Shown here piece by piece: positions 1-11,316 of a stretch of DNA of 64,000 nucleotides. Both the position numbers and the translations under genes were made by a program. Position 1 is the first letter of the stretch. Each line of letters begins with the position of its first letter. The notes below the pieces were generated by a model. That model did no database searches. It worked only from the letters and a program-made list of their open reading frames with translations, and was not told the origin of the DNA. Source of the stretch: Paludibaculum fermentans (lineage in GTDB: Bacteria; Acidobacteriota; Terriglobia; Bryobacterales; Bryobacteraceae); assembly GCF_015277775.1 (NCBI RefSeq), contig NZ_CP063849.1:8695501-8759500 (forward strand), given 5' to 3'.

Positions 1-1089
<1,089 letters not shown>

Positions 1090-1098
<9 letters not shown>

Positions 1099-2331
1099 TT
1101 TGTCCCTGGGGCCCTTGCCGGGCAGCCCGACGGGATTCTCATGCACGCGTTCAGCGTGATCCGCAGTGAGACCCGTGGCGAGCTTGACGCTCTTTTCTCC
1201 ATACTTGTCGCGGATTCGGTCGACGGCGGCCAAGGCCTGACGGGCGCGCTGGTTCTTCTCGGAATCGAGGAGGCCCAATTGGCCCTCGTGCGCCTCGAAG
1301 CCGGAGACGCCGGTGCCGATGAGGCGGATGGGCGTCTTGCCATCCCAGGCTTGGCGGAAGAGATGGCGCGACTCGGCGATGAGCTCGTGATCGAGTTGCG
1401 TGGACTGGGGCAGGGTCTTGCTGCGCGTGAGTGTGGTGAAGTCCTTGTAGCGCAGTTTGAGGTGGACGATGTTGGCGTGGAACTCGTGCTCGCGCAGGCG
1501 GCGGGCGACCTTCTCCGCGAGGCGGGCGAGGGTGGCTTCGAGTTCCATCGGCTCCGCCGTGTCTGTGTCGAACGTGTGCTCGTGGCTGATGGACTTGGGG
1601 TCGTCGTTGTCGCCGATGTCGCCGTCGAACCAGGATCCGGCGTCCATGCCGTGCGATTTGCCGGCCAGGGCGAGGCCCCACTGTCCGAAGCGGCGGCGGA
1701 GGAAGGGCTCGTCCAGGCGGGCGAGGTCGCCTACCTTGCGGATGCCATAGTCTTTCAGCTTCTGCTCAGTCACTTTGCCGACGCCCGGTATGCGGCGAAC
1801 GTCCAGGGGGGCCAGGAAATTGGCCTCCAGCCCGGGCTGAACCCAGAGGATGCCGTTGGGCTTGGCCTGATCGGAGGAGACCTTGGCCACGAGGCGCGAG
1901 GTGGCGATGCCGACGGAGCAGTTGAGGCCGGTGACCTGTTTCATGCGCAAGTGGAGACGGTGGGCCGCCTGGAGCGGCGGGCCGAGCAGGCGCTCAGTGC
2001 CCGTAAGGTCCATGTAAGCTTCGTCGACGGAGGCCATTTCGACTTTGGGCGAGAACTCGTTGAGGACGCCATGGACCTTGTGGGAGTAGTCGCGGTAGCG
2101 GTCCGGATGGCCGTTGAGGAAGATGGCGTGGGGGCACAGTTTGGCCGCGGTGCGCAGGGGCAAGGCGGAATGGACGCCGAACTTGCGGGCTTCGTAGGAG
2201 GCTGCCGAGACTACGCCGCGGGCGTCCTTGGGGCCTCCGACGACGACCGCCTTGCCTTTCAGTGAAGGATCGAAGAGTTCTTCCACTGAGACGAAGAAGG
2301 CGTCCATGTCGACGTGGAAGATGGTTTTCAC
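1090..2331 (-). CDS. dinB: DNA polymerase IV (Y-family translesion polymerase)
   Basis: This error-prone Y-family polymerase copies past damaged bases. I chose a GTG start because the protein then begins directly with the family's first catalytic block (TIFHVDMDAFFVSVEE, metal-binding Asp). The open frame continues upstream but would run through the divergent DUF488 gene. The result is 413 residues, slightly longer than E. coli Pol IV. The second catalytic block (SVDEAYMDLTG) carries the acidic pair, followed by helix-hairpin-helix residues (RRIPGVGKVTEQKL) and a little-finger domain. A QLGLLD stretch near the C terminus looks like a beta-clamp binding motif. The ribosome site before the GTG is weak. 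No LexA-type box was identified. Confidence 0.93.
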
Positions 2332-2415
2332 TTCTGTTCCAGGATAGACCGAACGCGCGGCGGCTGGCCTTCCGGCGAGTGGGAGGTGCGTGGCACACTG
2401 GCAGGTAGAGGGCCT

Positions 2416-2802
2416 ATGTCGATCTTTATCGTGCAACTGGGTACGCCACGCAGGGCAGGGGAAGGGCCGCGGCTGGGCACGGTCAGGCGGCCGCCGCGCG
2501 GGGTGGCCAAGGCGGATTTCGCCAGGCTTGACTACTACGATGTGTGGTTTCCGAATCTGGCTCCCAGCGCCGAACTGGTGCAGGAAGCACTGCATGCGAA
2601 AGACGAGCCGGCGTGGGCGAGGTTCGTGCGGCAGTTCCGCAAGGAGATGAACGCTCCGGACCGCAGCCGGGAGCTGGATGTACTGGCGACGCTGTCGCAC
2701 CATACGAACCTGTCGCTCGGTTGCTATTGCGCGGAAGAAGCCCGCTGTCACCGGTCGGTGCTTCGAGCTTTGCTGGTGGAACGGGGCGGCAAGGTCGTCT
2801 AG
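2416..2802 (+). CDS. DUF488 family protein
   Basis: This is a 128-residue cytoplasmic protein of the DUF488 family, whose function is not established. The family hallmark near the C terminus is present (GCYCAEEARCHRSVLRALL, a CxC..CHR cluster). An N-terminal GTVRRPPRG stretch also fits. The ATG at 2416 follows a purine-rich AGGTAGAGGG, which makes it a better start than the in-frame ATG 102 bases upstream that would overlap dinB. The gene is divergent from dinB, with about 84 bp between the two starts. It ends 7 bp before the convergent prmC. Confidence 0.8.
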   Translation: MSIFIVQLGTPRRAGEGPRLGTVRRPPRGVAKADFARLDYYDVWFPNLAPSAELVQEALHAKDEPAWARFVRQFRKEMNAPDRSRELDVLATLSHHTNLSLGCYCAEEARCHRSVLRALLVERGGKVV

Positions 2803-2809
2803 CGGCACC

Positions 2810-3640
2810 CTACGGCGTGTAGCGTCCGCGCAGCACTCTTGGCAATCCGGCCAGATCGTGGATCAGGGTGATGTCCTGCCATGGGCCCTTTGCGAACGCC
2901 TCGCGGACTCCGGCTTCGCCCTGGTAGCCGATCTCAAAGATCAGCCACCCGCCGGGCTTTAGAAGCCGTTCCGCCTGCGGGACGATGCGGTGGTAGATCT
3001 CGGTGCCCAGTGCACCGCCGGCGAGGGCCAGGTGGGGTTCAAAGTCGCGCACTTCCGTCTGCAGGCCGGGTATTTCGGCATCCGGAATGTAGGGCGGATT
3101 GGAAACGATCAGGTCAAAGCGGGTCTGGATTCCGGCGGCCAAGTCGCATTGTACGAAGTCCACGCGGGCGGCCAGTTCGGCGGCATTGCCGCGGGCGACC
3201 TGGAGGGCATCGAAACTCAGATCAGTGGCCACAGCCCGGGCCTTGAGTTCCAAGGCCAGGGTGACCACCAGGGCGCCCGAGCCTGTACCGATATCCAGCA
3301 GGGTTTTCGCGCGCGGCGCCACCTGGAGTGCCTGCTCCACTGTGTGCTCGGTCTCGGGGCGGGGCACCAGCACGGCGGGCGAGACGCGGAAGGGCCGTCC
3401 GTAGAACTCCTGGAGCCGTGTGATGTACTGCGTGGGCTTGCCCTGCATCCGCTCGTGGAGGTAGCGGCCGTAATGGATCCACTCCACGGTGGAGAGCTCG
3501 TGTTCGGGATGTGAGAAGAGATAGATGCGCTCCTTGTGGAGCGCGTGCAGGAGCAGGACTTCGGCGGTCAGCCTGGGCTCGGAGATACCGGCGCCAGCAA
3601 GGAGATCACTTCCCTGCTGGACCGCGGTCTTTGCCGTCAT
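2810..3640 (-). CDS. prmC: Release factor glutamine N5-methyltransferase
   Basis: PrmC methylates the glutamine of the GGQ motif in peptide chain release factors. The 276-residue protein has the PrmC N-terminal helical domain, the SAM-binding motif (DIGTGSG, residues 116-122) and the glutamine-binding NPPY motif (residues 181-184). It follows prfA, its substrate gene, on the same strand. Its ATG lies 35 bp inside the end of prfA, and no well-spaced ribosome site is visible, so translation is probably coupled to prfA. Confidence 0.95.
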   Translation of the reverse strand: MTAKTAVQQGSDLLAGAGISEPRLTAEVLLLHALHKERIYLFSHPEHELSTVEWIHYGRYLHERMQGKPTQYITRLQEFYGRPFRVSPAVLVPRPETEHTVEQALQVAPRAKTLLDIGTGSGALVVTLALELKARAVATDLSFDALQVARGNAAELAARVDFVQCDLAAGIQTRFDLIVSNPPYIPDAEIPGLQTEVRDFEPHLALAGGALGTEIYHRIVPQAERLLKPGGWLIFEIGYQGEAGVREAFAKGPWQDITLIHDLAGLPRVLRGRYTP

Positions 3641-4745
3641 CCTTTTTGTTCGAGTTGAGATCGGCCTGGGAAGAATCCGCCTGCTCCTTGAGCTTCTGCG
3701 CGTTGAAGTGGTTTACGCAGGCGGTGAGCAGTTCCTCGATCTCGCCTTCCATGACGCGGTCGAGCTGGTGGAGCGTGAGGCCGATGCGGTGATCGGTGAC
3801 ACGGTTCTCCTTGAAGTTGTAGGTGCGGATCTTTTCGGAACGGTCGCCCGTGCCAACCTGGCTGCGGCGGTCGGCTCCGATGGCCTGCTGCTGCTTCTCC
3901 ATCTCGAGTTCATAAAGGCGCGAGCGGAGAACGCGTTCCGCTTTAGCGCGGTTCTTGATCTGCGACTTTTCGTCCTGGCAGCTCACAACCAACCCCGTGG
4001 GCAGGTGGGTGAGGCGGACGGCGGAGTAGGTCGTATTGACCGACTGGCCACCGGGGCCGGAGGAGCAGAACGTATCGACGCGGACGTCCTTGGGTTCCAG
4101 TTTGATCTCGACATCATCCGCTTCGGGCATGACGGCCACGGTGATGGTGGAGGTGTGGATGCGGCCCTGCTGTTCAGTGACGGGCACGCGCTGGACGCGG
4201 TGGACACCGCTTTCATACTTCAGCTTGGAGAAGACGCGGTCGCCGCCGACCATGGCGATGACTTCCTTGGAGCCGCCGGCTCCGGATTCGCTGGCGGAGA
4301 TGACTTCCACCTTCCAGCGTTTGGAATCGGCATAGCGCGAGTAGAGCCGGAAGATTTCGGCCGCGAAGAGGCTGGCTTCGTCGCCGCCGGCCCCGGCGCG
4401 GATTTCCAGCAGGACGTTCTTCTCGTCGTTGGGATCCTTGGGCAGGAGGAGGATTTCGAGCTCCGCCGCGAGCCTGGCCGTTTCGGGCTCCAGGCGGGTG
4501 ATCTCTTCCTGGGCCATGGCGCGCAGGTCAGGATCTTCATCCTCGATCATCTGGCGGGCCTGGGTGAGCTCTTCGACTGCCTTCTTGTACTCGCGATAGA
4601 CGCCGACCGTCTCTTCCAGGTCGCGGTGCATTTTGGCAGTTTTCCGGTACTTCTCCGAATCGTTGATCACGTCCGGATCGGCCATCTGCGAGGACAGTGC
4701 GTTGTAGCGCTTTTCGACGTCGTCTAGTTGCTGCGTGAGATCCAT
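3606..4745 (-). CDS. prfA: Peptide chain release factor 1
   Basis: RF1 ends translation at UAA and UAG. The 379-residue protein shows the codon-recognition PxT motif as PVT (residues 188-190, in [18 protein letters not shown]) and the peptidyl-tRNA hydrolysis motif GGQ (residues 232-234). It is about 20 residues longer than E. coli RF1. The extra part is a Lys/Asp-rich C-terminal tail whose final 35 bases double as the start of prmC. The stop of the upstream DUF1385 gene and the start of prfA share one base (4745), giving a tight DUF1385-prfA-prmC operon, an arrangement also seen in Firmicutes. Confidence 0.96.
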   Translation of the reverse strand: MDLTQQLDDVEKRYNALSSQMADPDVINDSEKYRKTAKMHRDLEETVGVYREYKKAVEELTQARQMIEDEDPDLRAMAQEEITRLEPETARLAAELEILLLPKDPNDEKNVLLEIRAGAGGDEASLFAAEIFRLYSRYADSKRWKVEVISASESGAGGSKEVIAMVGGDRVFSKLKYESGVHRVQRVPVTEQQGRIHTSTITVAVMPEADDVEIKLEPKDVRVDTFCSSGPGGQSVNTTYSAVRLTHLPTGLVVSCQDEKSQIKNRAKAERVLRSRLYELEMEKQQQAIGADRRSQVGTGDRSEKIRTYNFKENRVTDHRIGLTLHQLDRVMEGEIEELLTACVNHFNAQKLKEQADSSQADLNSNKKDDGKDRGPAGK

Positions 4746-5716
4746 TAGGCTATTACCAACTCGCCGCCCTGCTGCTTCTCAATCTCCATCGCACCATCAA
4801 GGGCTCGAATGGCTACAGCGGTCTGGTCATCGGCGGGCGGCTGCGTTGTGATGCGCTGCAGCCACAGGCCGGGGGCGGTCATCAGGGCCAGAAGTCCGCT
4901 GCGATGCTTCGCGGCGAAGCGGATGAGTTCGTAGCTGAGCCCGGCGATGACGGGCAGCGCCACGATGCGAAGGAGCATTTTCGCCCAGAACGTATCCACC
5001 GGGATCACCGCATACACGGCAATCGAAACCATCATCACGACCAGCAGGAAACTGGTGCCGCAACGGGGGTGGAAGGTGACGAAGCGCTGGGCGTTTGCCA
5101 CGGTAACGGGCTTGCCCGACTCGAAGTTGAACACGACGCGGTGTTCGGCGCCATGGTATTCGAAGACGCGGTGGATATCTTTCCAGCGCGAGATGATCCA
5201 CAGGAAGCCGAGGAAGATCACCAAACGGATCACGCCGTCCATCAGGTTGAACAGGATGCGGTTGCCGAGGCCCAATTGCGGGTACATGCGCTGCAGTTGG
5301 GTGGTGAGCACCAGGGGTACGAATTTGTAGAGGGCGATGAAGAAAGCGAAAGAGAAGAGCAGATTCAGGGTCATGACCCAGCCGGGGATTTCCGTGGGCT
5401 TCTTCTCGCCGGCCTGAGGTTCGGCTTTGCCTTCCTTTTCCGCTTCCGCCTGCATGGCGACGTCGGCCGAGAAGCGCAGGGCCTTCACTCCGAGCGACAT
5501 TGCCTGGCCGAGGGTGCCGACACCGCGAAAGATCGGCAACTTGAAGATAGGGTACTTGTCGGAGACCTTCGCCAGCGGTTGTTCTTCCGTGACGATGATA
5601 CCGTCGGGGCGGCGCACGGCCACACAGTAGCTGTGGGGAGCGCGCATCATGACGCCCTCCATCACAGCCTGGCCGCCCACCAGGGTCTCTTCGCCGCTCT
5701 CGAGAATTGGCAGCAT
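4745..5716 (-). CDS. DUF1385 integral membrane protein
   Basis: This is a 323-residue member of DUF1385, a metal-dependent-enzyme-like membrane family without an assigned reaction. The N terminus carries the family signature ([17 protein letters not shown]), and a central block contains [14 protein letters not shown] and [11 protein letters not shown]. Several hydrophobic segments lie around residues 115-185 and 230-275. The open frame extends 123 residues upstream, but that part is Pro/Arg/Thr-rich shadow sequence. The ATG at 5716, just before the family signature, is the best start, although its ribosome site is weak. It is the first gene of the prfA-prmC operon. Confidence 0.85.
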   Translation of the reverse strand: MLPILESGEETLVGGQAVMEGVMMRAPHSYCVAVRRPDGIIVTEEQPLAKVSDKYPIFKLPIFRGVGTLGQAMSLGVKALRFSADVAMQAEAEKEGKAEPQAGEKKPTEIPGWVMTLNLLFSFAFFIALYKFVPLVLTTQLQRMYPQLGLGNRILFNLMDGVIRLVIFLGFLWIISRWKDIHRVFEYHGAEHRVVFNFESGKPVTVANAQRFVTFHPRCGTSFLLVVMMVSIAVYAVIPVDTFWAKMLLRIVALPVIAGLSYELIRFAAKHRSGLLALMTAPGLWLQRITTQPPADDQTAVAIRALDGAMEIEKQQGGELVIA

Positions 5717-5819
5717 TTGGGTATGTGCGGCCAAGCGAAGATAGCTCTTACAGTTCAAGGTTGTGTACGCCTCTCTTAAATACCAGTATAGCGGTAGCTG
5801 GTAAGTAGTCCATGGTCCT

Positions 5820-6659
5820 CTAACGGTGAGGGCCGGACGAGCGCAGTTGGTTGAGGACGCGGGCCGCGCTGGGGAAGAGGGTGGACGCCTCCTGGAGGGC
5901 GTGCACTGTTTCTTCGCCCTGGTTGCCCTGGCGCAGCATGGTGAGGCCGAACACGTAGTTCGCCTTTTTGTTGGCGGGGTCGAGGCGTAGAGCGGAGCGG
6001 GCGTATTGCAGTGCCTGGGCCGGCGATTGGGCTGCAAAGTGCCCGAAGGCGGCGTCGGCGAGGAAGTTCGGGTTCGATTCGTCAAGGGTCGCGGCGTGGC
6101 TCAGCAGGTTGCTCGCCAGTGCGAAGTCCTTTGCCTGCAACGCGTAGACGCCACGCAGGTGCAGGGCGTCGGCGAATTGTCCGTCGCTGGCGAGCGCTTT
6201 GTCCAACAACTCAGCGGACTCTTCGGAATGTCCAGCCTTGGCCGCTTTCACTGCTTTCTGCCAAAGCTTCAGCGCCTTCCCCGGCACCTGGTGAGAGAGC
6301 CGGTAGTAGCTGACTGGCCCCGTGCTTTTCGGGTTCACGCCGGTGAGGCTGGAGATGTCGAAGCGGACGGCGGTCATGGACGGGACGTTGACGATCTGTT
6401 TCGAGAAGACGTCGCCCTGCAGATTGGTGAGGCGCACCTCGTAGCTGCCGGCCGGCAGGGACCGGAATTCGAATGAGCCATCGCTGCTCACGAAGGTTGT
6501 GGTTTGTGAAAGAGGGGAAGTTAACTCGACCGCCGTGACCTGTAGGCGATCGGGTATTCCATTCTGTGAGATCAGGTTTCCAGTCAGTTCATACAGCATT
6601 TCCCGAGACTGAGCGTGAAGAGACACTGCCAGCAGGAGAGATAGCAAGAGTCGAGACAC
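5820..6659 (-). CDS. Secreted carboxypeptidase-regulatory-like/TPR protein
   Basis: The GTG at 6659 gives a 279-residue protein with a clear signal peptide (VSRLLLSLLLAVSLHAQ) and a GGAGG 11 bp upstream. A second GTG at 6698, with GGAGG 4 bp upstream, would add 13 residues before the signal. After the signal comes a carboxypeptidase-regulatory-like beta domain (about residues 20-100, with SDGSFEFRSLPAGSYEVRL). The C-terminal half holds TPR-like helical repeats (from about LWQKAVKAAKAGHSEESAELLDKAL). Such proteins are usually exported scaffolds in acidobacteria. No enzymatic residues are recognisable and the specific role is unknown. Confidence 0.75.
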   Translation of the reverse strand: MSRLLLSLLLAVSLHAQSREMLYELTGNLISQNGIPDRLQVTAVELTSPLSQTTTFVSSDGSFEFRSLPAGSYEVRLTNLQGDVFSKQIVNVPSMTAVRFDISSLTGVNPKSTGPVSYYRLSHQVPGKALKLWQKAVKAAKAGHSEESAELLDKALASDGQFADALHLRGVYALQAKDFALASNLLSHAATLDESNPNFLADAAFGHFAAQSPAQALQYARSALRLDPANKKANYVFGLTMLRQGNQGEETVHALQEASTLFPSAARVLNQLRSSGPHR

Positions 6660-6767
6660 TAAGAGCGAATCCTCCAGAAGATGTGTGTATTGGGACACAG
6701 CACCTCCGCGTGGTATGCGGAGGTAGCTGTTCAGCCGACTTGGCTGGGGGATTTTACGGCAGCGGGA

Positions 6768-7145
6768 TCAGGCCGCGGCGAGCGCTTTCCGGGCGCGGGC
6801 GTGGGTGTCAAGCAACCAGCGGAGTTGAGTGGGTTCAAACGGGGCGGCACAGTAGTCGGCGGCACCAGCTTCGAGTGCATCCAGCCATCCATCGACCTCT
6901 GGCAGACGGCTGACGACAACTACCGGGGTGTGCTTGAAGCGTTGCAGCACGGGCTTCAGCACTTCGGGCGAGGGCGAACAAAAGACGATGTCGGGCCGGG
7001 CGCGATCCCGGTCCAGATCCTGATTCTGGTTAAAAATCAAGCAGTTGCAGCGAGTGAGGGCGTCAGAAAGGGAGGTGGAGAGAACCTTCTCCAGTCCAAA
7101 GAATGTAGCTTTGTAGTTGTTGTGTGTGATGTTTGAGTCAAGCAT
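6768..7145 (-). CDS. Stand-alone degenerate receiver (CheY-like) domain
   Basis: This 125-residue protein has the overall pattern of a response-regulator receiver: a PDIVF strand, a TPVVVVS strand and an AGAADY..PFEP..LRWLL C-terminal part. The phospho-acceptor Asp after the PDIVF strand is replaced (CSPSP). The switch Thr is Ser, and the conserved Lys before PF is Ala (CAAPFEP). It therefore looks like a pseudo-receiver that cannot be phosphorylated in the usual way. No output domain is attached. The ATG at 7145 follows GGAGG with 6-bp spacing, which is better than the in-frame ATG at 7166. It sits upstream of the TPR gene and divergent from ispG. Confidence 0.6.
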   Translation of the reverse strand: MLDSNITHNNYKATFFGLEKVLSTSLSDALTRCNCLIFNQNQDLDRDRARPDIVFCSPSPEVLKPVLQRFKHTPVVVVSRLPEVDGWLDALEAGAADYCAAPFEPTQLRWLLDTHARARKALAAA

Positions 7146-7354
7146 TGAATCCCTCCAGCAAGACATTGTCCTCGCACAGGGAAGTACTCGACCTCAGCAG
7201 GGAGAAACGGAGCGCGTAACAACGTGAACGTTCCGTTCTGAAGCCAGGATACGCCCAATGTGGGGTGCGGGTCCAATTGAAAAAAGTTATGGTTGCGATC
7301 TCAGTCCAGTTTCCTGGGTGGGGGCTTGGTAAAATGAAATTTCCCGGAGGCAGA

Positions 7355-8593
<1,239 letters not shown>

Positions 8594-8625
8594 GCAGTCG
8601 ACCGTTGATTGCGGTATCCTGAAAG

Positions 8626-8641
8626 TTGCGTGAAAACGCAA
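8626..8641 (+). promoter_or_regulatory. Small hairpin in the rpsU leader
   Basis: TTGCG, a six-base loop TGAAAA, then CGCAA form a perfect 5-bp stem 29 bp before the rpsU start codon and just before its ribosome site. It could shape the leader RNA, but a 5-bp stem can occur by chance. No known ribosomal-protein binding structure was recognised. Confidence 0.2.
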
Positions 8642-8670
8642 AGTTCAAGCCGGAAGGAGGTGAGTAGGAA

Positions 8671-8868
8671 ATGGCGGAAGTTTACATCCAGGATGGTGAA
8701 ACTCTGGAAAGCGCGTTGCGGCGGTTCAAGCGCAAGGTGCAGCAGGAAGACATCATCAAAGAGATCAAGAAACACTCCTACTACATGAAGCCCGGCGAGA
8801 AGAAGCGCGTGAAGGCGGCATTGGCGCGCAAGCGCAACCGTAAGAAGCGCAACAAGGACATGGACTAA
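8671..8868 (+). CDS. rpsU: 30S ribosomal protein S21
   Basis: This is a 65-residue basic protein of the small ribosomal subunit. It has the typical S21 layout: a short N-terminal EVYIQDGETLESALRRFKRKVQQE and an Arg/Lys-rich tail (ARKRNRKKRNK). A strong ribosome site, GGAAGGAGG, lies about 9 bp upstream of the ATG. The gene is followed 26 bp later by an excellent rho-independent terminator and appears to be transcribed singly or with ispG. Confidence 0.97.
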   Translation: MAEVYIQDGETLESALRRFKRKVQQEDIIKEIKKHSYYMKPGEKKRVKAALARKRNRKKRNKDMD

Positions 8869-8894
8869 CGGTCCAGTCGCGGCTTTAGAAACAG

Positions 8895-8926
8895 AAAAGG
8901 GGCGTCCCACGCGGGACGCCCCTTTT
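8895..8926. terminator. Bidirectional rho-independent terminator
   Basis: A perfect 14-bp stem (AAAAGGGGCGTCCC, loop ACGC, then the complement) is flanked by A and T runs in both orientations. It lies between the convergent rpsU and the secreted-protein gene at 8943 and should end transcripts from both sides. Confidence 0.92.
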
Positions 8927-8942
8927 CGCTTGTGTGCGTGAG

Positions 8943-10052
8943 TTACTTGTTCGACTCGCGAATCATCTTCTTCATGTCGCTCTCGACTTCCTTGAAGCCG
9001 GCCGGAACGCCGAAGTTAGTCGCGTCGACGGCTCCGGCGGAGAACGAGGTCCATTCCGTCGTGATCTCCATCAGCGCCTGCGAGCCCGCGGCCTGCGGCT
9101 GCGCCGCCGGTTTGGGCTGGTCCGAGGCCGGAGGGGGATCCGCCTGCTTCTTCTTCTTGCCGAAGCCACCCAGCATGCCGCCCGCGGCGGCGCCGGCAAG
9201 GCCACCGAAGCGTCCGCCGGTGGCGCGACCCGCGGCCGCGCCGGCCGCGTCGGTCTGAGCGGATTGAGCCACTTCTCCAGCCGTGGGCGGCGGCGGGCCT
9301 TCCTGCTGAGGAGGCATTCCGCCGGGGCCCCCAATGCCCTGCATCTTCATGACCTGATAGACAGCGATGCCGTCCAGCTTGGAAGCTTCCTTCGCCAGTT
9401 GCGCCATGCCCTGGCCCATGCCGGGCTGCATCGACATCTGTGAGTACTTCATCGAATCCAGGTTATAGGCGAGTTTCTGCGCCATCAGCGTGTGGAACCG
9501 CTTCACTTCCTGGTAGCCGGGGATGTCCTTTGCCATCCACATGTCAGAGTCGAAGTTCACGTCGGCGGTTTGGCCGGACTTCTTATCTTTCGTCTGCATC
9601 GTCAGTTTCAGGAGTGTCTCCTGGGCGTTCAGCCCGCTGACGACCTTCACCTGGCCGGTCTTCTGGACATCCATCTTGAAGCTCATTTCGGCGTCAGGAG
9701 CCTGCTGGCCCCGCCCGGCCATCCGTTTCTGCATGGCCTCCATCGCCTGGCCGAACTCGGCGAATGTCATGACCGAGTATGTCTTCTTGTCCAGATTGAC
9801 ATCCGTCATGGCCTCTTTGTCCAGATCGATGATGTGGATGTTGTGGGGGGACACCGTCGCCATGCGGTTGCCCTTCAGGTAGATGGTACTCGTCGTGGGT
9901 TCCAGGGCCTTGCCTCCGCCAGGAACCATTCTCATCATCCGGGTCAAGCTTCCGCCGGTGATCTGGGTCTTCTGCTCGTAGGTGAAATCCGCCCAGAGTG
10001 GACACAGCAGCAAACTACCGGACAGAACAAGGCTTGCGCCTGCAAATCGCAT
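8943..10052 (-). CDS. Secreted protein with DUF4412-like region and Gly/Pro-rich segment
   Basis: This 369-residue exported protein has an N-terminal signal (FAGASLVLSGSLLLCPLWAD) and a GAGGAGG ribosome site. Residues 25-240 look like a beta-rich LolA/DUF4412-type fold, with pieces such as STIYLKGNRMATVSPHNIHIIDLDKEAMTDVNLDKKTYSVMTFAE. A low-complexity stretch follows (about residues 245-320), rich in Pro, Gly and Ala. It includes a glycine-zipper-like part (GGRFGGLAGAAAGGMLGGFG) directly followed by KKKK, which might contact membrane. The C terminus returns to ordered sequence. The function is unknown and the DUF4412 link is my impression of the pattern, not a search result. Confidence 0.7.
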   Translation of the reverse strand: MRFAGASLVLSGSLLLCPLWADFTYEQKTQITGGSLTRMMRMVPGGGKALEPTTSTIYLKGNRMATVSPHNIHIIDLDKEAMTDVNLDKKTYSVMTFAEFGQAMEAMQKRMAGRGQQAPDAEMSFKMDVQKTGQVKVVSGLNAQETLLKLTMQTKDKKSGQTADVNFDSDMWMAKDIPGYQEVKRFHTLMAQKLAYNLDSMKYSQMSMQPGMGQGMAQLAKEASKLDGIAVYQVMKMQGIGGPGGMPPQQEGPPPPTAGEVAQSAQTDAAGAAAGRATGGRFGGLAGAAAGGMLGGFGKKKKQADPPPASDQPKPAAQPQAAGSQALMEITTEWTSFSAGAVDATNFGVPAGFKEVESDMKKMIRESNK

Positions 10053-10121
10053 TCAATTCCTCCTCTGCACAGCGTAGAAGAATCCCCGCTGCTATACAAT
10101 AGCGTTCACTGGAGCTTCACT

Positions 10122-10577
10122 TTGCCATCCGAACTAGTTGTCCGGCCCACCCTCAAGCGAGCTAAGTTCTCAGCCGCCGTTTGCGTTCTGTTCCTCATCC
10201 TCGTGATCTGGTTTTGGCGAAAGATGGTGCCCGATGCCGCACCCTGGATAGTGATAGTAGGCGTGCTTCCGTTTCTTGCGCCACTGTTCAGTTGGCTGGA
10301 CTCCACGCGCACTGAACTGACCCTGGAAGGCGGTGTAGTGCGATACCGTCATGGGCTGATGAACCAGACGACCCGGGCGCTGGATTTGAAGAAGCTGCAG
10401 GATGTCCGCGTGGAACGCTCGCTGACGCAGCGTTTGTGGGGCGTGGGCACGCTCGTGCTGGAAACGGCCAACGAGTCGGGCCGCATCACTGTGAATGATA
10501 TTGACGACGCGCAGCGCGTGGCCGATCGCATCATGACTGCCTGCCGAACAGAAGGAAACACGACACAGAATGTCTGA
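10122..10577 (+). CDS. Bacterial PH-domain (DUF304-like) membrane protein
   Basis: This 151-residue protein has two adjacent hydrophobic segments (AAVCVLFLILVIWFW and PWIVIVGVLPFLAPLF). A bacterial PH domain follows, of the type ELTLEGGVVRYRHGLMNQTTRALDLKKLQDVRVERSLTQRLWGVGTLVLET, characteristic of YdbS/YdbT-like proteins. No ATG fits the frame after the divergent neighbour, so I chose the TTG at 10122, which has GGAG 7 bp upstream. Its 3' end overlaps the following SDR gene by 8 bp, suggesting coupled translation. The function of the family is not known. Confidence 0.75.
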   Translation: MPSELVVRPTLKRAKFSAAVCVLFLILVIWFWRKMVPDAAPWIVIVGVLPFLAPLFSWLDSTRTELTLEGGVVRYRHGLMNQTTRALDLKKLQDVRVERSLTQRLWGVGTLVLETANESGRITVNDIDDAQRVADRIMTACRTEGNTTQNV

Positions 10578-11316
10578 AAGTCTGAAGGGTAAGATCGCCC
10601 TGGTAACGGGCGCCTCCCGCGGCCTGGGCCGCGCCATGGCTATCGCGCTGGCGGGTGCGGGTGTCCGCGTCGCGCTGGTAGGCCGCGATGCGGCCAAGCT
10701 GGAAGAGACAGCGGCGGCCTGCGGTGAGGGTGCCTTGATTTTCCCGTGCGACGTCACGAAAGAGGACGAGATCGCGCAATTGGAGAAGGGCGTCTCCGAA
10801 TCGTTGGGCAAGGTGCAGATCCTGATCAACAACGCCGGCGTGAATCTACGCAAGCCGGTGACGGAGTTCACCCTGCAGGAATGGAACTGGGTGATGGATA
10901 CGAACCTCACCAGCGCCTTCCTGTGTGCGCGCGCCTTCGTGCCGCACATGAAGGGCACCGGCTACGGGCGCATCATCAACATGACTTCCATCATGAGTCA
11001 TGTCTCGCTGCCGGGACGCTGCGCCTATTCCGCTTCGAAGACAGGACTGCTGGGCCTGACGCGGGCGCTGGCGATGGAGTTGGCCGGTGAAGGCGTCACG
11101 GTGAACGGCATCAGTCCGGGGCCGTTCGCGACGGAGATGAACACGCCACTGATGAGCAATCCCGAGGCGAACGCGCAGTTCCTGTCGAAGATTCCGGTGG
11201 GCCAATGGGGCGAGCCGGCCGATATCGGAACCCTGGCGGTCTATCTGTGCTCTCCGGAAGCGCGGTTCATCACCGGGACGGACATCGTTATCGATGGAGG
11301 CTGGCTGGCGCAATGA
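10570..11316 (+). CDS. Short-chain dehydrogenase/reductase
   Basis: This is a classical SDR oxidoreductase of 248 residues. It has the NAD(P)-binding TGASRGLG motif (residues 13-20), a structural NNAG and a catalytic Ser..YSASK set. The C-terminal ARFITGTDIVIDGGW is typical of FabG/gluconate 5-dehydrogenase-like enzymes. The substrate cannot be assigned. A downstream sugar-binding lipoprotein, joined by an ATGA overlap (11313-11316), hints at a sugar or polyol substrate. That is inference from context only. Confidence 0.88.
   Translation: MSESLKGKIALVTGASRGLGRAMAIALAGAGVRVALVGRDAAKLEETAAACGEGALIFPCDVTKEDEIAQLEKGVSESLGKVQILINNAGVNLRKPVTEFTLQEWNWVMDTNLTSAFLCARAFVPHMKGTGYGRIINMTSIMSHVSLPGRCAYSASKTGLLGLTRALAMELAGEGVTVNGISPGPFATEMNTPLMSNPEANAQFLSKIPVGQWGEPADIGTLAVYLCSPEARFITGTDIVIDGGWLAQ

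Noticed and set aside
1141-2265. A 374-codon forward frame opposite dinB
   Set aside because: It is an antisense shadow of the polymerase with no motif of its own.
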